From Papio anubis (lineage: Eukaryota > Chordata > Mammalia > Primates > Cercopithecidae): DNA of 64,000 bases. The position numbers were made by a program, and so were the translations under genes. Shown here piece by piece: positions 52,491 through 63,915 of this stretch. Every line of letters begins with the position of its first letter. Position 1 is the stretch's first letter. The notes under the pieces are model-generated. The model made no database searches. It saw only the letters and a list, made by a program, of their open reading frames with translations, and was not told the origin of the DNA. The stretch spans positions 104,038-168,037 of the forward strand of contig NW_022161834.1 of assembly GCF_008728515.1 (NCBI RefSeq), written 5' to 3'.

Positions 52491-54397
52491 GCTCACACCT
52501 AGAAATTTATTTGGAAGTCTATTTCCCATAATATTTACAATGGTTACCTGGTTAGGATTTTTCTTTGTTCATTACGCAGTTCTGAGCTCTTTAAATTTTC
52601 AACATGAGTAAGTATTATGCTGTTTTATAATCAGAAAAGAACAATAAAACAACATAGTCTATGTAAATCGTTTTATATACTATAATGTCTCATATTCCAT
52701 TATGTTTCAGACAATTGTAATAAACTGTTTTCATTTGGGATGTGAGAATACATTGTGATAAGGTCAGTGGAAGGGAGATTAAAATTTGGTGGGAAGGTTT
52801 TTTTGTCTTCTCTGACACTCTGCTACTACTTGAGTGCCATTCTAAACAGTTTTTCACAGTGTACTGTCATTACTTCTATGTCCTTTTCATTGTGACCTCC
52901 TAGAGAGGAGGGGCTTGTCAGTACTCATCTATTTACCTCAGTGCCTAGCATATATAGTAAAGAGGTCATAAATGTTTGTTTAATGGAATCTTATCATCTT
53001 ATGAATCTACAGCAGTTCTCTTACATAAGCCTTGGTACCTTTTTTCCAAGTGTATTCCACGAGTGTATTTCAAGTGGCCATACTGCACAAATTCCTCATC
53101 AGCCCCGCCCATTCCCTCATTTTCCAGGGACAATGCTGCCAGGTAGACACGGGCATGCTTGACTTCCCAAATGCTCCTCAGGTTAGCACCCGCCCTCTGC
53201 CCTCTGGAGCTGAGATTTGTGGTAGTAGGAATTTGGAATAGGAAACTATTCTAGTTCTTCTCCCTGTTCAGTGATGCAGGTATGGGGGTTATCAGGCAGG
53301 GAGATAAAAGGTACAAAGTGGTGTTTCTTTCTATAGGGTTCAGCCTTGGGGAATCTGCTAAAATACAGAGGGGATGTGCTCCCTTGTGAATCTTCACAAG
53401 GTACTAGCCATGCAATGTGTGTTCAGCTTGCATGAAGTTAAGGCCGTTCTTGACCCCCTTCATTAGTGTGGTGGTCAGGCTGGCCCTGAGTGAGCTACTT
53501 CAAACTCTTAGAAGTGTTGGTCAAGATCATCTGGATTTCTGAGGAGGAGACAGTAAGCATCAGAAGCTTGGCCTCTGGCTGCTGGAAGGCACCTTTCTCT
53601 GGGTTGTGCAGAGGTGATAGAGCAGAAGGTGCACCAGAGTCATTGTTCCTGGGCCTCTGAGGTCAGGTAGAGGACAAGGTGGAGACGGGCACCCACCCTG
53701 ACTCACTCCTGTCCTGGAGGTCATGCAGATGCTGATTAGTAGCACAGGAATGTGGCAGGACTAAAGGAATTAGAGACTTTGCTCAAGGTAAGGGGCTCCA
53801 CGAAATCACTGCTCTCTGGGCCTACTGTGACTATTATGGGGTGGCAGGAATTGAGATTCCTCTGTCATTAGGTGTAGTGGCCTTGGAGCATGAGTTGTTT
53901 CTGCTCCGTGGTTATAGTGAGTGAAGATGATGGACAAGTACCAAGAATCATGTCTTAAAGGAAGGCATGATTGGAGTTGTGATCAATAGCATAAATTGTG
54001 TCACCAAGGCAAGAGATCCAAAAGCAAGAACCAGAGCTCACTGCTTAAAGGGGCAGGGAAACTCAGCGAATTGATGAACCAGAGTACTAGGAAGAAGGCC
54101 GGTCTGGAAGAATTTTTGACTTGGTGTTTAGGCACCTACAGCGGCTTTTTATGCAGGTCATTTTATGCAGGCTTTTTATGCAGGTCCTGCTTTGCCTAGT
54201 TGTGGCAGATCCGTTAAAGGAACTGAAATGGACTGGCTGGGGATATGTAGAAATGGGTACAGTCTAAGCATCACCCCAGCACTCATGGCAGACCTTAGCT
54301 CTCCATTTCTCTTCCTCATGAACACAGTGAGAGGGCTCCACAGGGCAGGATTCCCATTTTAAGTTCTGGATTTATTTTTTAATGTTATAAAAAGGAT
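52491..54397. other. No gene seen
   Basis: Unique DNA. An L2-like terminus lies near 52880-52995. At 54143-54190 a TTTTATGCAGG unit repeats three times. Confidence 0.55.
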
Positions 54398-54694
54398 TTG
54401 TTTGTTTGTTTGTTTGAGACTGGATCTCCCTCCATCACCCAGGATGGAGTACAGTGGCATGATCTTGGCTCACTTGAGTCTCAACCTCCTGGGCTCAAGC
54501 AATCCTACTGCCTCAGCCTCCTGTGTAGCTGGGACCACAGGCATGCACCACCAAACTTGGCTAATTTTTTTTTTGTAGAGATGGAGTTTTGCCATGTTGT
54601 TCATGCTGGTCTCAAACTCCTGGGCTCAAGCGATCCACCCACCTTGGCCTCCCAAAGTGCTGGGACTACAGGTGTGAGCCACCACACCTGGCCC
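54398..54694 (-). mobile_element. AluJ with (TTTG)n
   Basis: TTTGTTTGTTTGTTTGTTTGAGAC to 'GCCACCACACCTGGCC'. Confidence 0.92.
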
Positions 54695-55319
54695 CTTTTA
54701 AAGTTCTTATCTATAGATTTTAAGAGAGTTTCTAAATTTCTAAATCTAAGTTTCTAAATTTCAGATTCCATGAAGTAGTATTTCCTCTACATCAGTATCT
54801 GGGGCCTGGATGTGATAACTCAAAGAGAATTTCTCCCTAGAGGTCAACCCAACCATGGACAGTGGGAAGCAGCTTCTATCTAGTTGTATCAGACCCTATT
54901 TGGTAAAAGATGATACCACGGGACTGAGGAATCAATGTCCAGATGCAGGCAGTCTCCAATGGACCAAGGTGACAGTTCTTGTTCCTTGTCGTGGCTCCAT
55001 GTTAGATTCTCTGGAGGGAGCTTCTAAAGTCTTCCCAAAGAAAAACAATGACCTAGAGACTGATAAACTCTGGCCCAGTAGCATTAGAGCATCGTCCAAA
55101 GCTGGGCTCTCAAGTGCCTGGTAACGGTGGCTTAGGAGCCCCTCTTATATGTGGCGTGAGGGCTTCCTTGCTCCATGTGGGTTTAATCCGCTTACCTGAC
55201 TCATGGTTCTGGAAGATTAAAAATATGTGGAAATCTTGCCTAGGAAGTTGAAGCAGCTCTGAGAAAAAGCCAGGTTCTTAAATGGTGCATATGTCTCTAT
55301 ACTTTTTGGCTCCCTGCAT
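54695..55319. other. No gene seen
   Basis: Unique sequence. A 'TTTCTAAATT' phrase repeats at 54729-54765. The frame at 54855-55124 has no recognisable homology. Confidence 0.55.
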
Positions 55320-56205
55320 TAACTCTCATTTCATCTTTTATTGCTGTCCCCCTTGCTTTCTTTAATTCAGCCATGTTAGGTTCCTTGCTTTTGCTCACAC
55401 ACAGCAGGCCTGCTTCTTCTACCTCAGGACATTTGCAGTTGCTGTTTTCTCTTCCTGGAATGCTCTTCCTCTAGAAATTTCCTTGACTCAATCCCCTACG
55501 TATATCATCTCTCTGCTCAAAAGTCATGTTCTTAGGAAGTCCCACTGTCTCAAGTTGGGTTTCCTGAAAAGCCAACTCCGAAGTGGAAATTAGTATGCAG
55601 GAAGCTTGTTAGGGAGTGCTCTTGAACCAACTCCTATGGAAGAGAAGGAATGGGAAGGAAGTAGGATTTGGCAGAGGGACAAATTGAGCTGCAATGCAGT
55701 CTCGATAGAAGAACTTGCCAAATCTACAAGGAATTCTAAAGATGAGAGGACTCTTTAAAGCTGTGCTGAGCTGGGGTGGGAGGGCTCAGCTTTTATATTT
55801 CTGTGTAGATCAGTCACTGGGTGTGAGCCTTCCCCGCATGACCTCGGATGAAGAGGTTCTTTTCCGCAGCTGGAGGAATAAGTCTTTGTGTCCTGAAGGG
55901 GGATCTGAGGAGTGTATCTCAATGCTTACCACACATGCTCTGGCCCCCTATTTAAAATTGTAACCCCTTCCCCTGCACTCCCCATTCCCATCCATTGCTT
56001 GCTATTTCTCCGTTGCACTTATCACCATCCAGTGTATTGCACCTTCACTTATTGATTTTATTTGTTATCTCTCCCCTACATCTAGAATGTGAGATTTATG
56101 TGGACTGGGATTTTTGTCTATGTACTTTTTTTCATTGCTATATTCCTAGCATCTAGAATAGCATCTGATTTACAGTAAGTGCTCAACAGATATTGATGCC
56201 TGGAA
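55320..56205 (+). repeat. L2 3' end split by another old element
   Basis: L2 phrases at 55430-55552 ('TTTGCAGTTGCTGTTTTCTCTTCCTGGAATGCTC') resume at 55946 ('CCTATTTAAAATTGTAACCCC') and run to 'AAGTGCTCAACAGATATT'. About 390 bp of unrelated sequence lies between. Confidence 0.78.
55553..55945. mobile_element. Unidentified old insertion in L2
   Basis: The stretch 'TTGGGTTTCCTGAAAAGCCAACTC...ATTAGTATGCAGGAAGCTTGTTAGGGAGTG' interrupts L2. It looks like a known class of old repeat, but I cannot name it. Confidence 0.45.
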
Positions 56206-56924
56206 TTTGCTTTAAAATACCCAAGGAAAAAATATACAGTTAGATAAATAGATACAGAGAAAAAATAAGAGTGGCTATTAGTTGATAATTATTGTTTCTT
56301 GGCAATGAATACACAGGGGTTCAATATACTATCCTCTCAAAATTTTTCACGATAAAAAGCTTTGTACAAAAGGTTTACTTTAAATTTACTCCTCACTGAG
56401 GGAGGGAGTAGTAAGACAGACTATTTTTCTTTCCTCTTCCTTCTCCCAGGGGTATTCTGAAAATACAATTTAACATCTTCCTCAGTGGGGCAGAAAATAA
56501 ACAGCATTGCTCTGGTGCTCTAAAGTCCATCCTCCAGTCAGTCGTCCTCCGGCGACCCAAAGTGACTTAGCTGCCAACTCCTCTGCAAGATTAGTGGTGC
56601 AATTAACAGTCCTTGAAGAATTAGGCCAGCATTTCTTGTCAGACACTACATAGGTATACTTTGAATGAATGTATTCTGAGAAACTAACAGAGATTAGTGA
56701 TTCCCCCCCGCCCCACCTTCCGCCCCACTTTCAATAAGGCATGAAACAGTGGCCAGGAGGAGCCTGTGTGAAAATCCTCAGCTCTTCTCAAACGAGAGGG
56801 TGGGTTGTGGACTCATGGTGGGTGGGGAGGGGGCAGGGAAGAGAAATCAGCAGTTCCTTCCTCTCTGCTGCTCCTGTGGCCTGTCTGACCTTCTTTCTTT
56901 CCACTCTCCCTAAGCCCTGAGCTC
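56206..56924. other. No gene seen
   Basis: Possible old L1 remains at 56215-56400. A C-rich run lies at 56702-56730. The rest is unique. Confidence 0.5.
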
Positions 56925-57300
56925 CAGCCACACTGGCCTCTGCTGCTGCTGACCTGGCCAGATACACCCTTACGTTGGAGCCTTTACTGTGACCCCCTTG
57001 TCTACATGGTTTATTTCCTCACCTTCCCCCAAGCCTTAGCTCAAATGTCACTTCCTCAGTGATGGGCTATTTAAAATTGCACCCTCTTTCTCCACTCCTG
57101 TACATCCAACCCCATGACCTTGTTCTACTTTTTCATTATTCCTTGCCACTTCTCTCTTTCAAGCATGCTATATAATTTATTTATCCATCTATTTATTATT
57201 ATATAATTTATTTATCTAATCATATAATGTATTGATTCATCTATTCTGAGTGCCTATAGTAGTGCCTGGCATGTAAATATGGAAAAAGTTGAAAGAATAA
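56925..57300 (+). repeat. L2 3' fragment
   Basis: 'GAGCTCCAGCCACACTGGCCTC', 'AGCTCAAATGTCACTTCCTCAGTGA' and a TTTAT-rich end match L2. Confidence 0.75.
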
Positions 57301-57919
57301 ATAGAATTGAGTCCTGTGTTTCTCAGTGTCTATACATTCAAGATTTTTTTTCAAGTCAGTCCTGGTTTTAATTACGTTACTATCAGTCTCTCTCTGCTTC
57401 CCTTCCTCTTGCCCTATACCTCCATCCCTCCAGTTCATACTTTAAAGCAACCAGGGTGATCTTTAAAAAATGAGTCTGATCAAAGATAAGTGTGGAGTTT
57501 AGGCAAAGCAACATGGGAAATTGTACCCCTCTATGCCCAGTCACAGCAGAGAGCCATTACCATCCAAAGCCTGAGCCTGGTGTGAGAACTGACAGGACCT
57601 GCAGTCTTCAGTAGAGGATGCAGCCAGCAGGAGACAACCCATCAGAAAGGCAGCCAAGGAAATAAATCTCTTGACTCCACTCTCCTTCCTTCCTCTCATC
57701 TCCTACAAGTGCCCCCCAGTGACTGAACTCAACCAGAAACCAGAAGGCAGGGGTGCCATTGATGCAATCCTTAGAAGTCAGCCCTCTTGGGCACAGGGCA
57801 AGGTGGACAGTGGAAGCTAGGAAAGGGAGAACATGGAAGATACCCACTTTTTCTCTTCTATCATGTTGCTCCAGTCCCAAGGCCCTTCATATCACTCCAA
57901 AAATACAAGCTCTGCCCCA
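57301..57919. other. No gene seen
   Basis: Possibly L2-derived at 57340-57480 ('AGCAACCAGGGTGATC'). The rest shows nothing nameable. Confidence 0.5.
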
Positions 57920-58205
57920 GCTAAGGACTTGTGCACCTGATCTTCTTTCTGCTTGTAGTTTGTCTTTACAAAGTTAGCTCTTTCTCATCCTGTCCTTACT
58001 CAATTATCTTCTATTACATTATCCTATTTCTTTCTTTCTTGGTATTTATGACAACCTTTAATAAATTTGCTTCATGGTCCATCTCCTCCTCTAACCTATG
58101 CAACCTCTCTTAGGCCAGGAACCTTGTCTATCTCATATTCCAACACTTGGAACAGAGTCTGGCATGGAGTAGGTGCTCAATAAACATTTTTTGAGTGAAT
58201 GAACA
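57920..58205 (+). repeat. L2 3' end
   Basis: Ends in 'GGCATGGAGTAGGTGCTCAATAAACATT', the typical L2 terminus. Confidence 0.75.
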
Positions 58206-58425
58206 CATATGTGAATAAGCAAGAAAGTTTTAAAAGAAAATGAAGGTTAGCTGGCTGACCAGATATTAAATTATAAAGCTATAGTAACTAAAACACCTTG
58301 ACCCAGCACAAGGATAGAAAAAAATAGTCGAGAAATAGAACCACTGTCATAACTTTCTAACTAGTTTCCCTGCAATATGGTGGTTTAGTATACGATCCAA
58401 GTGGCATTTAAAATCAATCTGTTTT

Positions 58426-58798
58426 GTGTTGCTATAACAGAATACCTGAGACTGGATAAGCCATAAACAATAGGAGCTTATTTGCCTCATGGTTCTGGAG
58501 GCTGGGAAGTCCAAGATCAAGGGGTCGCATCTGGTGAGGACCTTCTTGTTGCATCATAACATGGTGGAAGACATCACATGCAAGAGAGTGTGCAAGAGAG
58601 CTGAACCCATTTTTACAACAAACTCACTCCCACGATAAGGACATTAATCCATTAATTCCATTAATCCTAGGGTTAGGTTCTGTCCTCATGACATAATCAC
58701 TTCTGAAAGGTCCCACTTCACAACACTGTTGCACTGGTGATTACGTTTTCAACACACGAACATTGGAGGTCACATTTAAACTATGGCAATAATTAATC
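58426..58798 (-). mobile_element. MLT1-type MaLR LTR
   Basis: Read on -, 'CATAGTTTAAATGTGACCTCC', 'GTGCAACAGTGTTGTGAAGTGGGACC' and the distal 'CAGTCTCAGGTATTCTGTTATAGC' match MLT1 LTRs. Non-coding. Confidence 0.78.
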
Positions 58799-58841
58799 CC
58801 TAAATGATGTTTGTATGATTAGCTAACAATTTTTTATAAAA

Positions 58842-59120
58842 ATGTTTGGGAGGCCAAGGTGAGTGGATTGCTTGAGCCCAGGATTTTGACACCAGCCTGG
58901 ACAACACAGTGAAACCCCATCTCTACAAAAAAATACAAACATTAGCCAGGTGTGATGGCATGCACCTGTAATCCCAGCTACTTGGGAGACTGAGGTGATA
59001 GGATCACCTGAGCCTAGGGAGATCAAGGTTGCAGTGAGCCATGATTGTGTCACTGCATTCCAGCCTGGGTGGCAGAGTGAGACCCTGTCTAAAAGAAAAC
59101 AAAAAAGAAAAAGAAAAATG
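58842..59120 (+). mobile_element. 5'-truncated Alu
   Basis: Begins at 'TTTGGGAGGCCAAGGTGAG' and ends in an A/AAAAG-rich tail. Confidence 0.88.
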
Positions 59121-59227
59121 AATGCATTCCTCACACCTTCATTGAACTAAATCGTATACAGATCAAATATGTAAAGTGAAAACATGAAAAAATATGTGTG
59201 AATACTTTAACAGTTTTTTTGTACGCT

Positions 59228-59525
59228 TGTTTTTTGAGACAGGGTCTCACTCTGTTGCCCAGACTGGAGTGCAGTGGCACGATCTTGGCTCACTGCAAGC
59301 TCCGCCTCCCGGGTTCCCACCATTCTCCTGCCTCAGCCTCCTGAGTAGCTGGGACTACAGGCGCCCGCCACCTCGCCCGGCTAATTTTTTTGTCTTTTTT
59401 TTTTTTTAGTAGAGACGGGGTTTCACCGTGTTAGCCAGGATGGTCTCGATCTCCTGACCTCGTGATCCACCCGTCTCGGCCTCCCAAAGTGCTGGGATTA
59501 CAGGCTTGAGCCACCGTGCCTGGCC
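59228..59525 (-). mobile_element. AluY
   Basis: TTTTTTGAGACAGGGTCTCAC to 'CTTGAGCCACCGTGCCTGGCC', including the monkey-type 'GCCACCTCGCCCGGC'. Confidence 0.93.
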
Positions 59526-59668
59526 CCAGCTAATTTTTTAACTTTTTGCAGAGACAGGGTATCCCTACATTAACCAGGCTTGTCTCAAACTCCTGGGCTC
59601 AAGAGATCTTCCTGCCTTGGTCTCCCAAAGTGCTAGGATTACAGGCATGAGCCACTATGCTCAGCCTA
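59526..59668 (-). mobile_element. Alu right-arm monomer
   Basis: 'CCAGCTAATTTTTTAAC...GCAGAGACAGGGTATCCC' to 'GAGCCACTATGCTCAGCC'. Either the remainder of an older Alu into which the AluY inserted, or a monomer. Confidence 0.82.
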
Positions 59669-59725
59669 GTTTCATAATCTTGAGAAGATAAATACTATCC
59701 TAAATATTACAGATAGAAAACATAA

Positions 59726-60010
59726 AGGGCTGGGTGCTGTGACTCATATCTGTAATCCCAGAACTTTGGAGGCCAAGGTGGGAGGATCACTCAAGGCCAG
59801 GACAATATAGCCTGGACAATATAGCTAGACCCTGTCTCTACAAAAAATAAATATATTATCTGGGCACAGTAGTGCATGCCTGTAGTCCTAGCTACTCCAC
59901 AGAAGGTAAGGAGGGAGGATCCCTTGAGCTCAGAAGTTTGAAACTGCAGTGAACTGTGATTATGTCACTGTGCTCCTGCCTGGGTGATAGAGTAAGACCT
60001 TGTCTTAAAA

Positions 60011-60066
<56 letters not shown>

Positions 60067-60084
60067 AAAAAGAAAGAAAGAAAA
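59726..60084 (+). mobile_element. AluJ with (GAAA)n tail
   Basis: 'GGGCTGGGTGCTGTGACTCATATC' to 'CCTTGTCTTAAAA', followed by a 78-nt purine-only (GAAA)n run (60007-60084). Confidence 0.88.
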
Positions 60085-60404
60085 TAAAACATAAAGAAAA
60101 AGAATGAGTAGATATCTACATTTCATGTTTTAAAAAATTACAAAAGTGTTATAAGAAGTTTGAAACACTAGGCAAAATACCTGCAAAACTTAATTTCCAT
60201 AATATATAAAAAGCTCATATAAATCAACGATAAAATAGAAACACTCTAAAAGAAAAACAGGCAAAGGACACAAACAGAAATTCAAAAATAGGAAGAAAAT
60301 TCATTACGTATATAAAGTGTTCATTTTACAATGAATATAAAATATCATTTTTGAATTTTCAAATTAGCAAAGATTGAAAATATTGACAATACTAAATGTC
60401 GACC
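60085..60404. other. No gene seen
   Basis: A-rich sequence, possibly degraded L1 ('ATATATAAAAAGCTCATATAAATCAACG'). Confidence 0.5.
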
Positions 60405-60958
60405 AGTATAGTAGTTTCTTAATGCTGCTGAAATAAACCACCTCAAATTTAGTGGCTTAATTTAGTGGCACAAATTTAGTGGCACAAATTTATTATCTTA
60501 TGGTTTTGTAGGTCAGAATTCCAACACCTATTTCACTTGGCTGAAACCAAGGTGTCAGAAAGGTTGCCTTCCTTCTAGAGACAGTAGGGGAGACTTTCTA
60601 AGGAAACTCCATTTCCTTGCCTTTCCCAGCTCCCGGCAGCTGCCACATTCGTTGGCTCATCGCCCCTTCCTCCATCTTCAAGGCCAGCGAGTTTGCTTCT
60701 CCTTCTGACTTTTCTTCAGTAGTCACATCTCCCTCTGACAACAGCCTGAACAGGTTCTCTCCTTTAAGGACCCATGTGATTAGGCTGGGCTCACCCAGAT
60801 AATCCAGGATAATCTCCCCATCATGCGGTCCTTGACTTAATCACATCTGTAAAGTCCCTTCAGACATAGAAGGTAACGTACAGGTTCCATGTGTTAAGAC
60901 AGGAACACCTTAGGGGGTGGGATGAGGTGGAAGAAGATGTATAATTTGGCTTACCACA
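60405..60958 (-). mobile_element. MaLR/ERVL-type LTR (MLT1-like)
   Basis: 'TAGTTTCTTAATGCTGCTGAAATAAACCACC...TTTATTATCTTATGGTTTTG' at one end and 'TTGGCTTACCACAGC' at the other, with 'GACTTAATCACATCTGTAAAGTCCC', follow a reversed MLT1-like LTR. Subfamily uncertain. Non-coding. Confidence 0.55.
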
Positions 60959-61499
60959 GCCAAGGTGAGGGAAAAAAAGGACATTTCATTTAGTTTTCCT
61001 GATACATCTTACTTTAAGAATGTACTCTAAGGCAGAATAACCCAAATTGTCTTCTTTAGAACTTTACATAAATTTTCTCTTAGGAAGAGAAAGGAATGTC
61101 AGAAGATTCACACTACACATTAGCATCATAAAGTTTATGAGGTCCACAATTTAAAACACAAAAACAAAAATAGTTTTTAACATTTCCTAAACTTCTTTAG
61201 CCATGGAATCTACTTTCTTGCATAACATTGGTTAACATTCAATTACTAAAAGTTATAATATAATTGAACTTTACATTCATACATATACATACAATACATA
61301 CTATACATATATAATTGTAACAAAGGGTTGTGTTCCTATTTTGTCTCCACAACTAGCTCAGTCCTTAAAAAGAACACACACAAAGAAATATTGCAAATAA
61401 TAAACATGTGAGTGGTCAAAAGCATGAAAAATAACCACACAATAAGTAATAAGAGAAGTAAAATGTTTCAAAAAAAGAAGCCATTAGTTTTTCTCAAAT
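60959..61499. other. No gene seen
   Basis: AT-rich unique sequence with a (CATA)n-like stretch near 61275-61310. Confidence 0.5.
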
Positions 61500-62060
61500 T
61501 TAGGACAGATTTTTGAAAAGATAAATGCTAGAATTGGCAAGGATATGGAAGAACGTGTCCTTAAGTATATCGTTCTGGTGAGAGAGCGATTGGCATAAGC
61601 CTTTTGGAAAGCAGGTGGGTTATATAAATCAAAAGCCTAAAAATACATATACCAGATGCCTGAGATGAAAAGATATGTACCCCTTGGTTTAGCAATTTCA
61701 CTTCTGAAGTGATCAGTGGTAGAAAAGAATGAACTACTGCCACATGCAACAACAGGAATACATCTTGCCCACCTAATGACGAGTGAAAGAAGCCAGACAC
61801 AAAAGAACACATGTGTTTGTTTATATGAAATTCAAGAATGGGCTAATTTATCTATGGTGGTAGAAGTCAGAATGGTGATTATTCTGGGTCTGGGGGTAAG
61901 TATTGGTAGGGAAGGGACATGAAGGAGCCTTCTAGGGTACTGGAAATAGTAAATATCTTGATCTGAGTGTGGTTACATGGCTGTATACATATTTAAAAAT
62001 TCCTCAAGCTGTAATTAGGTCCTTTATTGTGTGTATATTATACTTGAATTAAAAAAAACT
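61500..62060 (+). mobile_element. L1 3' fragment (old)
   Basis: 'TTTAGCAATTTCACTTCTGAAG', 'CCTAATGACGAGTGAAAGAAGCCAGACACAAAAG' and 'GGTTACATGGCTGTATACATA' are L1M-type 3' phrases. No coding frame remains. Confidence 0.78.
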
Positions 62061-63008
62061 AACATATATACAGACACAAGGCCCTGTTTAAAGTGATCCT
62101 CAATTACCAGAGTCAAGACAACTTTAGCATTAAAATAATGACTGTAGTGACTGAGGATAGCTGAGAGTAATACTTTGGACAAATAAAAATCCATGAACCC
62201 ATAATAGATACTCAAAAAAAAAAAAAAAAATGGTGGGGGCTGGGGAGTAATCCTTCTTCTTTACAGAAGAATGCAAGCTAACAAATCAGAAAAGAGTTCT
62301 AGAATTAGAAAATCACCACTTTACAACCTCATATTACAAGAATCATCAATGACCACTTAAACCATTAGGTGAAAAATGATTGGGGAACAGAGTAGTCACA
62401 AGATTTCAAAATATCACCTCACAGATTACTTGCTAATTGCAAGCAGAAAATATGCCTTTACAATGGAGTGACTTAGTAGGCACCATTTTAATTTGGTGAC
62501 CAAATTCAGCATCAGTCACCGGCATCAACTCAACATTATTTGCCTCTTGATGTGTTGTAAGGTTAAGTACACAAGCATCACTATCAGCTGTTATATGCTG
62601 CCAAAGATGCTAATTTCCCTGATATGGAATAGAACCTGGACACTGACGTTGGAAGTCTTCACGAGCTCCCCAGAAGATCTTAGTATGCAGTTAAATTAGA
62701 GACAGAACCATTAATTTAAATATTTGCAAGGTACATATTGAGTACCTCTATAAATTATTTTGTAGTTACATACTAGAGTCCCATTGAAATGAGCTGAGGG
62801 AAGAAACACAAGTGCAATGGAAAACTACCTTCCTGATTTTGGTAAACAGCCAAGTAATCTTTTTCAAAGACCTTTCCCTTCTCTTTGCACTATCATAAAT
62901 TTTTAAAGAATATGTATCTTTAAAATATGCCATGGTAAGGAATTACAAGTCAATGGGACAAGAGGTTTCTACAGATCAAAGATAGTTAACTGCTACTTAA
63001 GGATATTT
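62061..63008. other. No gene seen
   Basis: Unclassified, possibly LINE-derived at 62080-62400 ('AAATAAAAATCCATGAACCC...'). A 19-nt poly-A run lies near 62213-62231. The rest is unique. Confidence 0.5.
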
Positions 63009-63309
63009 GGGCTGAGTGCAGTGGCTCGCACCTGTAATCCCAGCACTTTGGGAGCCCAAGGTAGGCGGATCACTTGAGGCCAGGAGTTCAAGACCAACGT
63101 GGCTAACATGGCAAAACTCTCTCTCTACTAAAAATACAAAAAATTAGCTGGGCGTGGTTGCGGGCCCCTGTAATCCCAGCTACTCAGTAGGCTGAGGCAG
63201 GATAATCACTTGAACCCAGGAGGCGGAGGTTGCAGTGAGCAGAGATCATGCCACTGCACTCCAGCCTGGGCAACAGAGTACAATTCTGTCTCAAAAAACA
63301 AACAAAAAA
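63009..63309 (+). mobile_element. AluS
   Basis: GGCTGAGTGCAGTGGCTCGCACC to 'CTGTCTCAAAAAACAAACAAAAAA'. Short flanking GATATTTG repeat (63002-63009 and 63310-63317). Confidence 0.93.
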
Positions 63310-63319
63310 GATATTTGAT

Positions 63320-63565
63320 ATAATATTTTAATTTCAAAAGTAAAATGGTGTTTGCCAGGGGATGATGGGAGGAGAAAATGGGGAGTTATTGTTTAATGGG
63401 TATGGAGTTTCAGTTTTACAAGAGGAAAAGAGTTATGGAGATGATTGGTAGTTATGGTTGCACAACATTATGAATGTATTTGATGCCACTGACCAGTACA
63501 CTGAAAAATTTGTTAAGATGATAAATTTTATGTTATATGTACTTTACCACAATTTTTAAAATTGG
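63320..63565 (+). mobile_element. L1 3' fragment
   Basis: 'TTTGCCAGGGGATGATGGGAGG', 'GGAGTTTCAGTTTTACAAGA' and 'TGTACTTTACCACAATTTT' are L1 3' end phrases. Confidence 0.8.
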
Positions 63566-63639
63566 AAAAATATATGTATTTTTGTTCTCACTGCCCAAAA
63601 TGAACACTATCAGAAAAGAAGGTTTTCACTATTTAAATA

Positions 63640-63915
63640 ATATTTGCCCTGACAGATTACTGCTAGTCGTGAGGCAATGAATGGGAGGGTGCGATTTTAC
63701 AATGCAAAAGTCAGGCTGTTACCACATATTATATAATTTTGTTTATATAAAATGTCCAGAATGGATAAATCTCATAATGATAAAGAGTAGATTAGCGGTT
63801 GCTCAAGGCTGGGGTGGTGGGGGTTTCTTTCTGGGGTGTTGAAGATGTTCTGAAAATATTTACAGTGATGGTTATGCAGCTCTGTGAATATACTAGAAAT
63901 CACCGAGTTATATAC
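63640..63915 (+). mobile_element. L1 3' fragment
   Basis: 'ATAAAATGTCCAGAATGGATAAATC', 'GATTAGCGGTTGCTCAAGGCTGGGG' and 'CACCGAGTTATATACTT' are old L1 3' phrases. Confidence 0.75.
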
